A stretch of 40,000 bases of DNA from Paulinella micropora (lineage: Eukaryota > Cercozoa > Imbricatea > Euglyphida > Paulinellidae): contig WBZZ01001386.1 of the NCBI GenBank assembly GCA_019918135.1, forward strand, positions 1 through 40,000, in the 5' to 3' direction. Each line of letters begins with the position of its first letter. The first letter of the stretch is position 1. Under the pieces are notes generated by a model. It searched no databases. It was given only the letters and a program-made list of their open reading frames with translations, and was not told the origin of the DNA. Positions 26,900-37,245 of this stretch are shown in pieces. Made by a program: the position numbers and the translations under genes.

Positions 26900-28195
26900 A
26901 CTATAAAGTGCCGGATTCCGGGACATGACCACCAGGGAAGAAGTTGTCCTACATTGAAGGACAGGTACCGGAAGAAGATGCCGCAAGGCGGAAACCAGAA
27001 GGCGAACGCAAACCAAAGGCAGAGTGGTAACGGTAGCGCGAGCCAGGCCAACGCTAGGCCGGGGGATAAGGGTGCCGGGAAGAAAGCCAACAACGCTGAG
27101 CCGGTCGTGTCGTGTTTGGCAGTGTCTACCAATGACATGGAGATCCCACGAACGATGGATGCCTACCTTACACCGGCTGCAGACGGGGGAGGTCTCATCG
27201 AAGTTGGGGCGAAAGACACCGGAAGGAAGAAGGCATTTGCATTTATGGCTGCGACAAGCCCGATGCTCTACATTGGAGAGGAAGAGGTGGATGCACCGGG
27301 AGACGACATCAATGGAAAAATAAACATAGCAGACTACTGGACGTGCTTTAATAACGCCTGTTTGAGTGAACTACGATATTGGAGATGGTTTTATAACTTC
27401 AAAGTCGTGCCGCACAACTGGGAAGAGTATGTTAAAGGGCTGGAAAAAGGAGCAGGCGTTGATACTGCAGAAGGGCTACTCAAGAGAGTGCCAAGGGAGT
27501 GCGAGTTCTGCGCCAAAGAAGCAGTGAAGAAATGTGGCCACTGTAAAATAGTCTGCTACTGTGGAAGATAATGCCAAGGGCAGGACTGGAGAACTCATAA
27601 AGAATTCTGCAAATATACTCAAACGGAGGGAATCAAGTCCTCGTAGCAAGCTGTGCTGGACAACGACGCTATGGCTCCGGCAAGGGGACTTGGCGGGCAT
27701 GCGTCAACTATAACTGTAATGTGTGCGGACTTGGCGTTTCAACGAATGCTACGCTTCTTTCATGAACGGCCGGACACGGGCAAGACGGGGATGACGGCAA
27801 GATACAATAGAACCCTAATGATGAGTCCTACGACAGACGCGGCTGAATGGATCGATATCAGCTGGGAGGCTCTCATGCAAGCAATGGAAAGGGCTGGGAA
27901 TGATAACGAGCGAATGTTGCTTCGAGAGAGAGCGCGACAATTCCCGCCGCCATACGCTATTGTGGAAGAAAAGAAGACGGTGAGTGTGACTTCGACGGGA
28001 CCCGGGGAAGGAGAGGAGGACCAGACGGGTCTGCAATCGGTTATACGACGGGGTCAGGTGCCGAGTGGAGTGGCTGCAACAGGACAAAGGAAGGTGGGGA
28101 CGTGGGATGAGATGCGTACAACGATTACGGTTGGAGTGGATGGGGGAGAAGGGCTACCTACGACTGCTGTAGATGAAGGCAAGATAGAAGAGTAA
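26900..28195 (+). pseudogene. Spacer ORF of Copia A with a MYND zinc finger (one in-frame stop)
   Basis: The open part starts before MKDRYRKKMPQGGNQ (26954). It has a disordered Lys/Asn/Gly region, then a compact region (MEIPRTMDAYLTPAADGGGL, RYWRWFYNFKVVPHNWEEYV). At 27500-27610 is a complete MYND pattern: C-x2-C-x7-C-x2-C-x4-Y-C-x3-C-x7-H-x3-C, including CQGQDWRTHKEFC. One TAA (27569-27571) lies in the x3 gap. A further frame from 27653 (MLDNDAMAPARGLGG) to 28195 is probably its continuation. MYND fingers bind proline-rich peptides in chromatin and signalling proteins. I know of no standard copia gag-pol that has one. It could be a captured host gene or a lineage-specific zinc-binding part. 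Confidence 0.6.
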
Positions 28196-28216
28196 AGAAA
28201 ACCGCCTAACACCCCT

Positions 28217-28567
28217 ATGGAAGATGACCCTGCAAGCATGATGGCGGTTAGAGGTGAAGAGCAAGAAGAAAGGGCGATCTACCGTGATAGTGGCTCATCG
28301 AAACACTTGGTTCCGAACACGTCAATGTTGCAAGACAAAGCTGACGAGGGGCTGGACCTAAGAGGAATAGATGGACCTGCGAAGGCAAAGGTCATGGGGA
28401 AGATGGAGTTTGTCGGAACGTCGGGGGAAGGAAAGCCTCAACAAGTGAAGATGGAGGAGGCCTATTGCATCGAAACGTTGGATAGGGTGCTCTTCTCGGC
28501 AGGGCAGCTACAAAAACAAGGATACGGCATTATGATGCAAGGCGGCGGTTTCTTCGTTACGAAATAA
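28217..28567 (+). CDS. Aspartic protease region of Copia A
   Basis: YRDSGSSKHLVPNTSML holds the catalytic D-S-G (28286-28294) in the usual copia form DSG-x-S/x-H. Later IDGPAKAKVMGKMEFVGTSG and DRVLFSAGQLQKQGYGIMMQ are the following strands and the gag-pre-integrase linker. The frame stops at 28567, and the continuing sequence is in another frame from 28577. Confidence 0.75.
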   Translation: MEDDPASMMAVRGEEQEERAIYRDSGSSKHLVPNTSMLQDKADEGLDLRGIDGPAKAKVMGKMEFVGTSGEGKPQQVKMEEAYCIETLDRVLFSAGQLQKQGYGIMMQGGGFFVTK

Positions 28568-28576
28568 GAAATTGAC

Positions 28577-29684
28577 GTGCGACCCAGTGACAAGATATTG
28601 GTAGCCGATTTTGATCCGGATGCCTGTCAGTATAGGTTTAGAACTGTGCAGACACCGGAGGCAAAAGATGAAAGCAAATCGCATCCACTACGCTACCAAT
28701 CTGCTTTCTGGACGACTACTATGGATCCTGCTGCGACTGTGGATGCTGGGAAGCTACATGACGTGTTTCACTTTGGGGCTACTATGGCGAGACAATTCAT
28801 GAAAATGAACAACATCACGTTAAGGGGAAAAGGATCTGTCGATAATCATGCCTGTGCTTCATGTATGACAACGAAGATGCGAAAGCATTCCAACTACGTG
28901 GGGGCGTCCCTGACAGTCTGCGAGAAGGCTGGGGAAGACTGGAGTGGGGATGGAACAGGGAGGATCTTGTTCCCCATGTACGGGGATACTCCCTACTGCA
29001 ACGTGTTTGTGGATAATGTTACGGGATTGCTACGCAATTATTGGTGCAACACGAGATCAGAATGCAACCTTGGTCCAAGTGAAACAATTGCAGGCGTGGT
29101 CTGAGACGCAGACTGGAAATAAGATGAAAAGGTTTCGAACAGATAAAGAATGGATTGCAACAGGCATCAAGGAACATCTGAAAAAGACGGGAGTGGAGCG
29201 ACATCTGCCTGTGCGAGTTGATCCGAACAAGGATGCATATGCTGAGGCGGGAATCAAGGTGGTTTTCAACTTGGCAACTACACTTCTGGTTGCACGATCA
29301 GTGCCTGTTTACTTCCTGCCGCTGGCAGTTAACTATGCTACGTTCCTACTAGACCTACAAGGAAGGGCAGGGACAAAGCTATCGAGGCACGAGGCATTCT
29401 ATGGAAGACCCCCCCCCCCTCACTACTCCGTGCTGCATCCTTTTGGCTGCCTGTGTGTGATCTACGAAGAAGGGAAAAAGGGGCATGAGAGGGGGGAGCC
29501 AGGAGTCTTTATGGGCGTCAACGTGGAGCAGTCTGCGTATGTGGTCTGGAGTTTTTACGACAGGCAGATCAAAGTTACGGCAGACATTATGGTGAGGGAC
29601 TACACAACGCACGGGTGGTCAACACTGTACCCAGGAAGCAGAATGGCAGCGTCATCTCAACATCTGTTCACAGCTCCAACATAG
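28577..29684 (+). pseudogene. Integrase of Copia A (frameshift near 29090)
   Basis: The zinc-binding HHCC region is LHDVFHFG ... NHACASCMTTKMRKHS. The first catalytic Asp is probably in SGDGTG (about 28938). The frame then stops and the core continues in a second frame that overlaps it (28944-29684), with RTDKEW (second Asp), DAYAEAGIK (Glu) and the C-terminal GPPP-type block EAFYGRPPPP followed by VLHPFGCLCVIYE. All three acidic residues can be seen, but not in one frame. Confidence 0.7.
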
Positions 29685-29984
29685 CACGGAAGAAAGCGGC
29701 AAAAGTGACGAAAATCCCAGATATGTTTTACCGACGACGAGTGGCTTGTGATCCAACGTCTGGCAGACGAAGTCGGCGAGCCGGAGCGGGAAGTGAAAGA
29801 TACGGAAACCAGTGCGTTGCCGACAGAAGCGACGGACCAGGGTGTCGATGGTGGAGATGCTGGAGTTGTCAGGTTGGTTAAGGGGGAGGATGAGCTGCCC
29901 AACGAGGGTCATGTGTCTGTTGTTTAGGGGGGTGCAGGCAGAGCTGAAAACAAGAGGAGCTCTGCTAACCCTGCTGCCCCCAGA

Positions 29985-31686
29985 GTGGAAAACAAGAGAA
30001 ATAGGAATGGTGTGCCGGTTTCATGGGATGGGGCAACTATAACCGCTACCAACATAGTCTCTCAGCCTCGCAACAGAGAGAGAACGAAGCCAGGTAACTT
30101 CAGATCAGGGGCATTTCTGGTGACCATACCAGTTCCGTATCGCCAAGCGACTGCGTCTGGCAGGTTCAATGAGTCTAGGTTTGCGGATATAGACAAACAC
30201 CTGAAGCTTGGTGCAATAGTGGAGCGACACATCTCTGAAAAGCCTCCGGGGGAGCCACTTGTGCCGACGAGATTTGTTGACTTTGAGAAAAGAGAGACAG
30301 TTGATGGTCCAATGGTGGAAGCAAAGTCGAGAATAGCTGGCATAGGGTTCTTGCAACCGTCATGGCAGTATGACAAGGTTGATCTGCCAACATGCAGAGT
30401 AGAAATGGTCTGGCTGACGTGTGCTCTGGCAGTCTTGCAGGACATGGACATTTTCAGTGTCGATGAGGAGAGTGCTTTTCCGAACGTCAAGCTCCGTATC
30501 CCGGTATGGTTGCGACCTCCAGCAGGGTATGTGCCTCCTATTACGGTGTGGGAGGCAGTAGGGGGCGTAAATGGTCTTAAGCCATCTGGTCATGTTTATT
30601 GGAACGACAGGGCGGTCCCGACGCAGAAGAAGCTGGGCTTCCAACAGAGCATAGTGGATCCGGTGGTGTTTGCGAGGGTCGATGAGGAGACTGACAAGAC
30701 AGAGGTGCTCACGTATCACGTGGATGACAGCATTCACGCTGCGGCTTCAAAGGGCAGCAGGGAAAAATATGTAAAAGAGCTTAACAGTGAGTGGGGGAAT
30801 GTCAAAGACCTTGGGCTGGTGAAAGAGTTTCTTAAGAGGGTCAATGGAGTGTACTCAATCTCTCTATTTCAGAGGCAGTATATCGACACGCTGCTGCAGC
30901 GATTCAAGAGGAACGATGGACGCCAGTGGATGCCAGCTAAGACGCCTTGGCTGTCGGAAGGGTCGACAATGGTGCCGGCTTTGGTTGAGTATGACCCGCA
31001 AGAGATTGTGGGGAGTTTTATTTATCTAAAGGCAAGCGTACCGGAAGCGGTGGCGGCGATTGCGTCGATTGCTGAGCATCAGGCTAGCAGAGGAAAGTTC
31101 GACTACTGCGGAGCGGAGCAGCTGTTGCGTTACTTTGTGTACGTGAAGAACAGGGGCGTCAGGTTTGCATCGAGTGGTAATAGAAGGCTGGAGGCGGACT
31201 CTGACTCGTCGCTCGGGAATGGTGAAAAGATGTACTCGAAGACGGGTGGGGTAGTGTTTTTGGCTGGAGACCCGGTGTCGGTTAGGTCGACAACCCAGAA
31301 GTATTTAGCAACGGGAACGCAAGAGAGCGAAACATATGCGGCGTCTGAAGTCTTGCATGACTTGGAAGCAGTGAGAAATGTGCTACGGTCTTTGCCATGG
31401 TCGAAAGGTAACCCACTCAAGAAGGAGCTCGATGAGGTGCCGATACTCAGGGTGGACAACCAAGCGACAGTCAGCACGGCGCCCAACTCGGTGTTTGCAA
31501 AGCGGCTCAGGCACATTGCGCTCAGGCATTATCATCTCACTCAGGCGATAGTAGCGTCGGAAGGGGGAGGTGAAGGTCAAGTGGGTGCCATCCGAGGAGA
31601 ACAGGGCTGACATACTGTCAAAGAAGATCACCAGCCCTTCAGTATTCAAGCGTGGAGCTGATCGGTCAACAGGACACTCTGTTTGA
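29985..31686 (+). CDS. Reverse transcriptase and RNase H of Copia A
   Basis: One long frame (29985-31610). The reverse transcriptase has FSVDEESAFPNVKLRIPVWL (first catalytic Asp region) and the YHVDDS box (30714-30728, copia consensus YVDDM). Then come LGLVKEFLKRVNGVYSISLF and the connection. RNase H holds EADSDSS, GTQESETYAA and RVDNQATVS with the D, E, D active residues, then LRHIALRHYHL. The last segment (PSEENRADILSKKITSPSVF) is one frame away, ending at 31686, so a small shift occurs near 31565. The active residues are all present, so it could have been active recently. Confidence 0.85.
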
Positions 31687-31756
31687 CTCTTGCTACATGA
31701 GTATGAGACAGAGAAGATAGTAGTATTGCAAGTAGATTGTATTGTAACGTCCTAAT

Positions 31757-31769
31757 GAATTAGGGGAGG
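31757..31769 (+). other. Polypurine tract of Copia A
   Basis: GAATTAGGGGAGG directly precedes the 3' LTR and is the expected primer for plus-strand synthesis. Confidence 0.65.
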
Positions 31770-32066
31770 CTTATACCAACTTCTTTGTTAGATTAGAATT
31801 GGTAATGTAATTCAATAGGCCGTACATTTTTCACAATTGAGGACCTAGAATTTAATTATTAGGACTGACATTGGTCAATGGACTTGAGTTATTATGATTA
31901 GACTGATTAGGTCAATTGTAGCAAGCAGGTCAAGACACGCGCTCTTAGTTCGCGCCTCTTTTGTACCTCAATCTGTGTTTAGTAAAGTATTTCAGCTTTG
32001 CCAAACCAAGCAAGTCACAAAGTGCTCCGGTCTTCAACACCGTTCCGGTAAAGTATTAATATAAAG
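31770..32066 (+). repeat. 3' LTR of Copia A (297 bp)
   Basis: It begins CTTATACC (one T fewer than the 5' copy) and ends TATAAAG. CTCAA follows. About six or seven differences from the 5' LTR are visible by eye. Confidence 0.9.
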
Positions 32067-33022
32067 CTCAAGGGTGATGCAAAGAGATTGGTCACCGACC
32101 TAGTCAGGGACGGAACACCGGAATTCGGACAGCAGCCTGATGCTATGTGGAAAATGCTTAAAGACCGGTATGGAAAAGGCAATCCCAGTAATCTGCCTGA
32201 GAAGCAGAGGAAGATGGCTCGGTGGGAATTTAACTCTTCGACGCAATATGAAGGGCAGATTGCTGAATTCGAGGCAGTGAGGGAGCAGTTGGCTAAGAAG
32301 GGGCACCATCCCTCTGATTTGAGCTTTGAACAAATTATTCGCGATGCGATAATGGGTCCGGAAATGAGAGACAAGGAGGTGCAGACAGACTGGAAGCAGT
32401 GGTTACTGGCAGCCGATTTTGAGAAAGATAAGCAAGCATGGGACGTGCATCAATGGTGGCAAGAGCTGAAGCGAAAGGCAAAGGACATTGATCTGCAAAA
32501 GGAAAGAGAAAGGAAGGCCAGCAAGAAGGCAAAGGCTAATGCTGCAAAGGTAGAACAGAAGAGACCCTTTGCCACCCCATGCCTGTACTTCAAGAAGGGA
32601 AGGGGTAAGAAGGGAGAGAGTGTCAATACCTGCATCTCAACGACAAGCTGAAAGGGATCTGCTTCCTGTTCAGTAAGCCTCGGAAGGGGATTGCAAGTAC
32701 GGGAGTAACTGTAAGTTCTCTCATTCGGGAAATGAAAAGAAAGGTGGAGCAGGCACGAGAGGGGATGATGATCATGAGGGCAGCAAACGCAACTAAAAGA
32801 GTAAGAATGATAAGAGTAAGAAAGAGAAGAAGTGCTTTAACTGCAAGGGGAAGGGGCACTATGCATCCAACTGTAAGAAGCCCTGTCTCCGGTGTGGAGG
32901 TGATCATCCCTTGCCAAAGTGCACCCATGGCCCCGATGGGAACGGAGAGCAGCCAGGAGCAAAGGCTAAGGCCGACATGGTCAAAAGGAATTCCCCGGGA
33001 GCTGACACAAGAGGATTCTTAG
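32067..33022 (+). pseudogene. gag of Copia B, 3' part, with zinc fingers
   Basis: It resumes in frame after the target duplication: LKGDAKRLVTDLVRDGTPEF, then GKGNPSNLPEKQRKMARWEF and IRDAIMGPEMRDKEVQTDWK, a copia gag core. After a frameshift near 32640 the nucleic-acid-binding region follows: a CCCH-like CKYGSNCKFSH (about 32690), a CCHC knuckle CFNCKGKGHYASNC, and CLRCGGDHPLPKC (together 32833-32922). Three consecutive zinc modules are unusual. Frames change at least twice. Confidence 0.75.
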
Positions 33023-33098
33023 CTCAGAAGAAGAAGAAGATGGGGACCTCAATTGCGCCTTCAGTCTAGTTCAGAGAAGGAAGGCAGCGCGGGCCTAC

Positions 33099-34409
33099 AT
33101 GGTGAAAGGGGGTGGTAGCAAAACTGTGAGTAGGGGTGAGGGAGTGTCCACACCTGAAAGGTGTGAGAATGGGGCGCCTCAACCTGAAAGTAGTAAGCTA
33201 GTTAGTACCACCAGTCAACAAGAAGGAGAGTTGGGCGTATTCCCTGAAGCGAGCAACTATGATGAGTTCAACAGCTTTGTCAATGCACTGACTGCTCCTA
33301 GGGCGGACGATCAAGCGCCTGCGACGGATGTGAAGGCGCGAGTGGCTGGCAAAGAACTGGGAGCCGCGGCTCCGGAAGGAAGTGAGCTGAGCGGAACTGC
33401 TGCGCTCCATGCGGGCGGCTCTGCAGAGGATACTACCTACTACTCTCATTTGGCTGAGGCTGCGGAGGCTCTTCTCAACGCTGGCTATGATTACATACCA
33501 GTGCGGGCGAGCGATGGTATAACTGACGGGGGGGTGAAGGCGATGCCAGGGCCCCTGCCGGGTCAGACTCCAAGCGAGCTCGAGGAGAAGAAGAAGAGAA
33601 ACAGAAGGAGTTGGTTGGAGGGCAAAGAACCGTGGGAGGATGATGAAATCTACGAATGGGAAAGTGATGGCCCCTACGACTCTGATCAAGAACGTGAAGA
33701 GGAGGCTCCGGCGGTGGTGCGGCGCTACCAAGACCGAGGGGGAGCAGTAACGCATGAGTTTCAACAGTATGGGTCGGGGCGTGGGCGACTGGACCAGGTG
33801 ACCTTCGGTGTAGCTACGGCTCCGGCGGAATTTGTACCTCGTTCTTGGATGAGGGACATACCCACAGGACCGGGACTAGTGGACCAATACATGGAATGGC
33901 AGATTAACTATCTTGAGTTTCGAAGACTCAAGTACGGGCGCAAGGCCCCTAGGGTGATGATGGTGAAGAGGGCGGGAAGTAAGGCAGGCACCGGGGAGAA
34001 CAAGACAGTAGCTACCCCACAGACACCTGACTCAATATATCCCGAACCTCTGAAGTATGGTCCCGAGACCTACGAAATACCGCCCGAACACCTACGTCAT
34101 GAAGATGACGAGCCCGTGGGAGTGGTGGAAGCGCGCCTGGAGGGGAGATGCTATGGTTCGACGTTCGGCAGAGACAGGTGCATGAGTACCCGGAAGGAGT
34201 CGGTGGAGTCGGATTACCAGCAGGTAAGGGCTGACGCCACCGGGCTACTCATCGGGGACATGATGTTTTGCACCAACCACCAAGACAAGAGAGAGCGCTA
34301 CTACGTGGATGAGAGCATAAGGGCTAAAGCGCGTGAGTGGGCGCTGATGCCGGCATATCAGCTGGTAGTTGAGATGGAGGAACGTGGACTCGGACATCTG
34401 GTGGGATGA
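33099..34409 (+). CDS. Uncharacterised spacer ORF of Copia B (436 aa)
   Basis: It lies between the gag zinc fingers and protease. The first part is Glu/Ala/Gly-rich and disordered. EEKKKRNRRSWLEGKEPWED and YEWESDGPYDSDQEREEE follow. The last third looks folded: GLVDQYMEWQINYLEFRRLK, GRCYGSTFGRDRCMSTRKES, then LLIGDMMFCTNHQDKRERYY with several Cys/His that might bind metal, and RAKAREWALMPAYQLVVEME. I recognise no family. Copia B keeps about 3 kb between gag zinc fingers and protease. Confidence 0.5.
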   Translation: MVKGGGSKTVSRGEGVSTPERCENGAPQPESSKLVSTTSQQEGELGVFPEASNYDEFNSFVNALTAPRADDQAPATDVKARVAGKELGAAAPEGSELSGTAALHAGGSAEDTTYYSHLAEAAEALLNAGYDYIPVRASDGITDGGVKAMPGPLPGQTPSELEEKKKRNRRSWLEGKEPWEDDEIYEWESDGPYDSDQEREEEAPAVVRRYQDRGGAVTHEFQQYGSGRGRLDQVTFGVATAPAEFVPRSWMRDIPTGPGLVDQYMEWQINYLEFRRLKYGRKAPRVMMVKRAGSKAGTGENKTVATPQTPDSIYPEPLKYGPETYEIPPEHLRHEDDEPVGVVEARLEGRCYGSTFGRDRCMSTRKESVESDYQQVRADATGLLIGDMMFCTNHQDKRERYYVDESIRAKAREWALMPAYQLVVEMEERGLGHLVG

Positions 34410-34424
34410 GCCAAGCCAGACAAG

Positions 34425-35456
34425 ATGGTGGAGCATCTAACACGACAAGAAGCTCAGAAGCGGGGAGTGAATTGGGACCGATCGTTGGTGCCAATCATAT
34501 TCACTATCCTGCGAGAGGAGCATACCGGGTTGCTCTACAATTGGAGCATCAACAGGGACAAAGTGAAGTGGGAAGAACCGGGAGTTCCGAGGAACCGGAA
34601 GGTGTACCGCGAACGGGTGCCCTATCGCACGGTCAAGGCGGTGATACAGTATCGGACCATGAAGGACCTGGTTCACGCCGGAAGGTATGACTCAGATCTA
34701 AAGCGAGTGGGGTTGGTGCGGGATCAAGGTCCCGTGACACCGATAGTCGCGAAAGGAAAGATGGCCCCGTCGCCGGTTACGGAGGCGGCGATGCCCCTGC
34801 TGACTCCCAAGGTGGAAGGAAAAGCCACATAGACCACCGATGCACAGACGGAGGGGCAAGCGGAAAGTCAAGGACCTACAACACTGAGTACGGGGAGGGT
34901 AAAGCCGGAAATACTAGCTACTCCGGAGGAAGTGGTTGACCCTTTAGTGTATCTGAAAATGGGAGCACACCGTGGCGGGAGCACATGGCCGAGCTCTATT
35001 GCAGCGTCCCTGAGGATTCCACATAAGTGCACGAGGAGTCGGAGGACTCTAAGGAGGGGAGACAACACGGTTTCGTTGGTGACCCAAGTCAGGGCGGCGG
35101 CGCCTTACGACACTCCAAAGGCCCAGAAGTTTAAAGCCGAGAGGGAAAGGGCTATATCTCAGGTTAAGGGTAAACTGACGCCCACTAAACCAAAGCGTCA
35201 GGACCATGTGAGGGATGAGGAAATGCGCACCAACCTGCTTAGACACCTCCGAAAACTGGCGACGGTAATGGCGGAGCTTTACAGCGAGGAAGCCATGGGA
35301 TTGGACCAGATTGACGAGGTGCAACAACTAATCACAAGGTGGCAGAAAAGCGGCTATGGCGCCGAGAAGAGAGCAAAGAGGGGGCACTCACCCCGGAAGT
35401 GGTGCCGGGACAGCCTACCCCTGGGGCAGCTGCAAGCCTGGGAATCAGCGTGCTGA
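34425..35456 (+). pseudogene. Continuation of the Copia B spacer region, in two frames
   Basis: 34425-34832 (MVEHLTRQEAQKRGVNWDRS, then NWSINRDKVKWEEPGVPRNR) and 34932-35456 (AAPYDTPKAQKFKAERERAI, MRTNLLRHLRKLATVMAELY) are protein-like and probably once belonged to one frame with the previous ORF. Function unknown. Confidence 0.4.
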
Positions 35457-36375
35457 AGTGGAGCCGGAGCCGGGGCGGGACCTGGTAAGCGAAAAAGAAA
35501 GGATACGGCGCCTAGAGGTGATCATGGAACAACAAAATGAAGTGAACCTGAATCGAGCGGCTTTGCCGCCCAAGTGGGGGGCCGATCAACGAGACCTACG
35601 GGACTTCGAGGAGCGATGGCAGGTTTACGTGGGGCTGCTGTATCGCTGGTCTACAGGTTGGCCTTTTCCCTACAATAAACAAAGGTTCCCCGCGCACTGG
35701 AACCCTAAGCCCTGGAGAATAGCTGGAAGTTGGGAGAAGAGTCCTATGCCTTATTGGTTACGGCCGCTAGGGGGAGGCAACATGCCCGAGCACGTGGTAG
35801 TCTACGCTCATGGGGTCCAGGGGGAGCCTGAGCAAGTCCGGGAAGAGGAACTGGAGGTGATCAGAATGATGCTCAATAGAGCGCTGATGGGAAGGGATAG
35901 ACGGAAGGCGACGAGGCCGCGCAAGGTCCCGGACCCCATGTTGGACTCGGGGGCGGTGTCGGACATGGCGTCACCCAGCTACAAGGAGTTCATGAGCGGT
36001 GTCAAGCGCGAGGTAAAGGAGTTCAGCGCCGTGGGAGGAACCACCAGGATGGAGGCGCAAGGGGACTACAAGCTACCCACTCTAAGAGGAGATGGGAGGG
36101 ACGGGAGCCTACCTTTGAAGGAGGTCTGGGTCGGAGAGCATCTAACCGAACTGCTAGTATCTGGGCCAAACATGATGCTAGATGGGTATACGCTGGTACT
36201 GCGAAAAGATTCGCCCTACATAACTAGGGCGGTGGTCCCGGATGTAAAGGAGGAAGAAAAGGACGCTCCTATACTTCGACATGGAAGACTCAGTGATCCG
36301 CTTCCAATCGGGCTCGACGGAAGAGCAGCAAGCGGCCTTCTGGGCCATCAACAAGGCTCGGAAGAAGGAGTATGA
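35356..36375 (+). CDS. Aspartic protease region of Copia B
   Basis: After a linker (RAALPPKWGADQRDLRDFEE, RWSTGWPFPYNKQRFPAHWN) the catalytic motif MLDSGAVSDMAS (D-S-G at 35944-35952) is seen, then VKEFSAVGGTTRMEAQGDYK and LKEVWVGEHLTELLVSGPNM, the normal strands of the copia protease. The frame ends at 36375, and the next segment overlaps it by 4 bases. Confidence 0.7.
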   Translation: MAPRREQRGGTHPGSGAGTAYPWGSCKPGNQRAEVEPEPGRDLVSEKERIRRLEVIMEQQNEVNLNRAALPPKWGADQRDLRDFEERWQVYVGLLYRWSTGWPFPYNKQRFPAHWNPKPWRIAGSWEKSPMPYWLRPLGGGNMPEHVVVYAHGVQGEPEQVREEELEVIRMMLNRALMGRDRRKATRPRKVPDPMLDSGAVSDMASPSYKEFMSGVKREVKEFSAVGGTTRMEAQGDYKLPTLRGDGRDGSLPLKEVWVGEHLTELLVSGPNMMLDGYTLVLRKDSPYITRAVVPDVKEEEKDAPILRHGRLSDPLPIGLDGRAASGLLGHQQGSEEGV

Positions 36376-37245
36376 CATGGGGCTACTCCATACGATATTG
36401 CCCCGCTGCCGCCAAGTTGCATGCTATTGCAAAGGCGCATGACGTAAAGCTAATAAACGTCAACAAAGACGTGAGCAAGGAGTGTCCGGAGTGTCTTGCG
36501 GGCAGAGCACAGAAGCAGCCTCACCGTTCGAATGCGCATGGGACGCGGATGAAGGAGAATGGTGAAGGCTGGTCGGTGGATACCTCCGCATTGCTGGCAA
36601 TACCGCTACTCAACGGAGAGCGATGCCTGATGGCGATGGTGGAGGATACCGTGGGGTGCACCAACTTGGAGTTACTCCTGAACGCGGAAATGCAGTGGCA
36701 GTCTGGTGGCGAGCAAGGTGTTCCGGATGAGTCGAACTCAGACGGGCAACCGCGTGAAGCAAATTCGCGGGGACGGAGCGTATCAACGATCGCAAGTGTT
36801 TAATGACATGATCGAGGCTGTGGGAATACGACCGCGGTATGCGGTAAGAAACGACCCTAACAAGCAAGCATTAGTGGAAGTCTCGCAGAAACACATCTGG
36901 GCGGGCGCCAGAAAGCTGCTTAAAAGGGCGCAGTTACCCTACGTGTATTTGGGTTACGCTCTCCTGCATGTGGGACTGTTACACAACTTAACACCGCCAC
37001 CGGGAGGCAAGGAGCCGCGGATGTTTACCATGTTTTCGTACAAAAAGGACGTGGAGTGGCTATCACTGCTGCAAACCTTCAGGTGTCTATTCCACGTGGT
37101 ACTGGACAAAAAGGTACCATGGGTTGCGAAAGGAGGAAGATCGCTCGTTGCCGGCAGCTTGGATGGGGCTAGACCTGGAGACCTCAGCGCACGTAGTGCT
37201 GGTCCAGGGGGAGATCAAGCGTTGGCGGGATGTAATCAACTTTGA
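36372..37245 (+). pseudogene. Integrase of Copia B, frameshifted
   Basis: The zinc-binding region is KLHAIAKAHDVKLINV ... KECPECLAGRAQKQPH (H-H-C-C). The core begins GWSVDTSALLAIPLLNGERC with the first Asp. A frame change near 36710 leads to QIRGDGAYQRSQVFNDMIEA (second Asp) and DPNKQALVEVSQKHIW (Glu). The C-terminal block is LLHNLTPPPGGKEPRMFTMF. Broken by at least one frameshift. Confidence 0.7.

Larger units (their letters stand above)
25218..32066 (+). mobile_element. Ty1/copia retrotransposon A (inner, younger)
   Basis: Complete element with two near-identical LTRs, 5-bp target duplication, and gag, a MYND-containing spacer frame, protease, integrase, RT and RNase H in copia order. RT and RNase H are in one long frame. 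Gag and integrase are broken by stops and frameshifts. It is inserted into gag of Copia B in the same orientation. Confidence 0.9.

Noticed and set aside
27500..27610. MYND region as an independent host gene with its own boundaries
   Set aside because: It lies in the same frame and strand as the surrounding Copia A spacer ORF between LTRs, with no intron or promoter signals seen. Capture by the element is simpler.
32088..32651. A separate new gene starting at 32088
   Set aside because: It is the continuation of Copia B gag after the nested insertion, as shown by the CTCAA duplication and matching frame.
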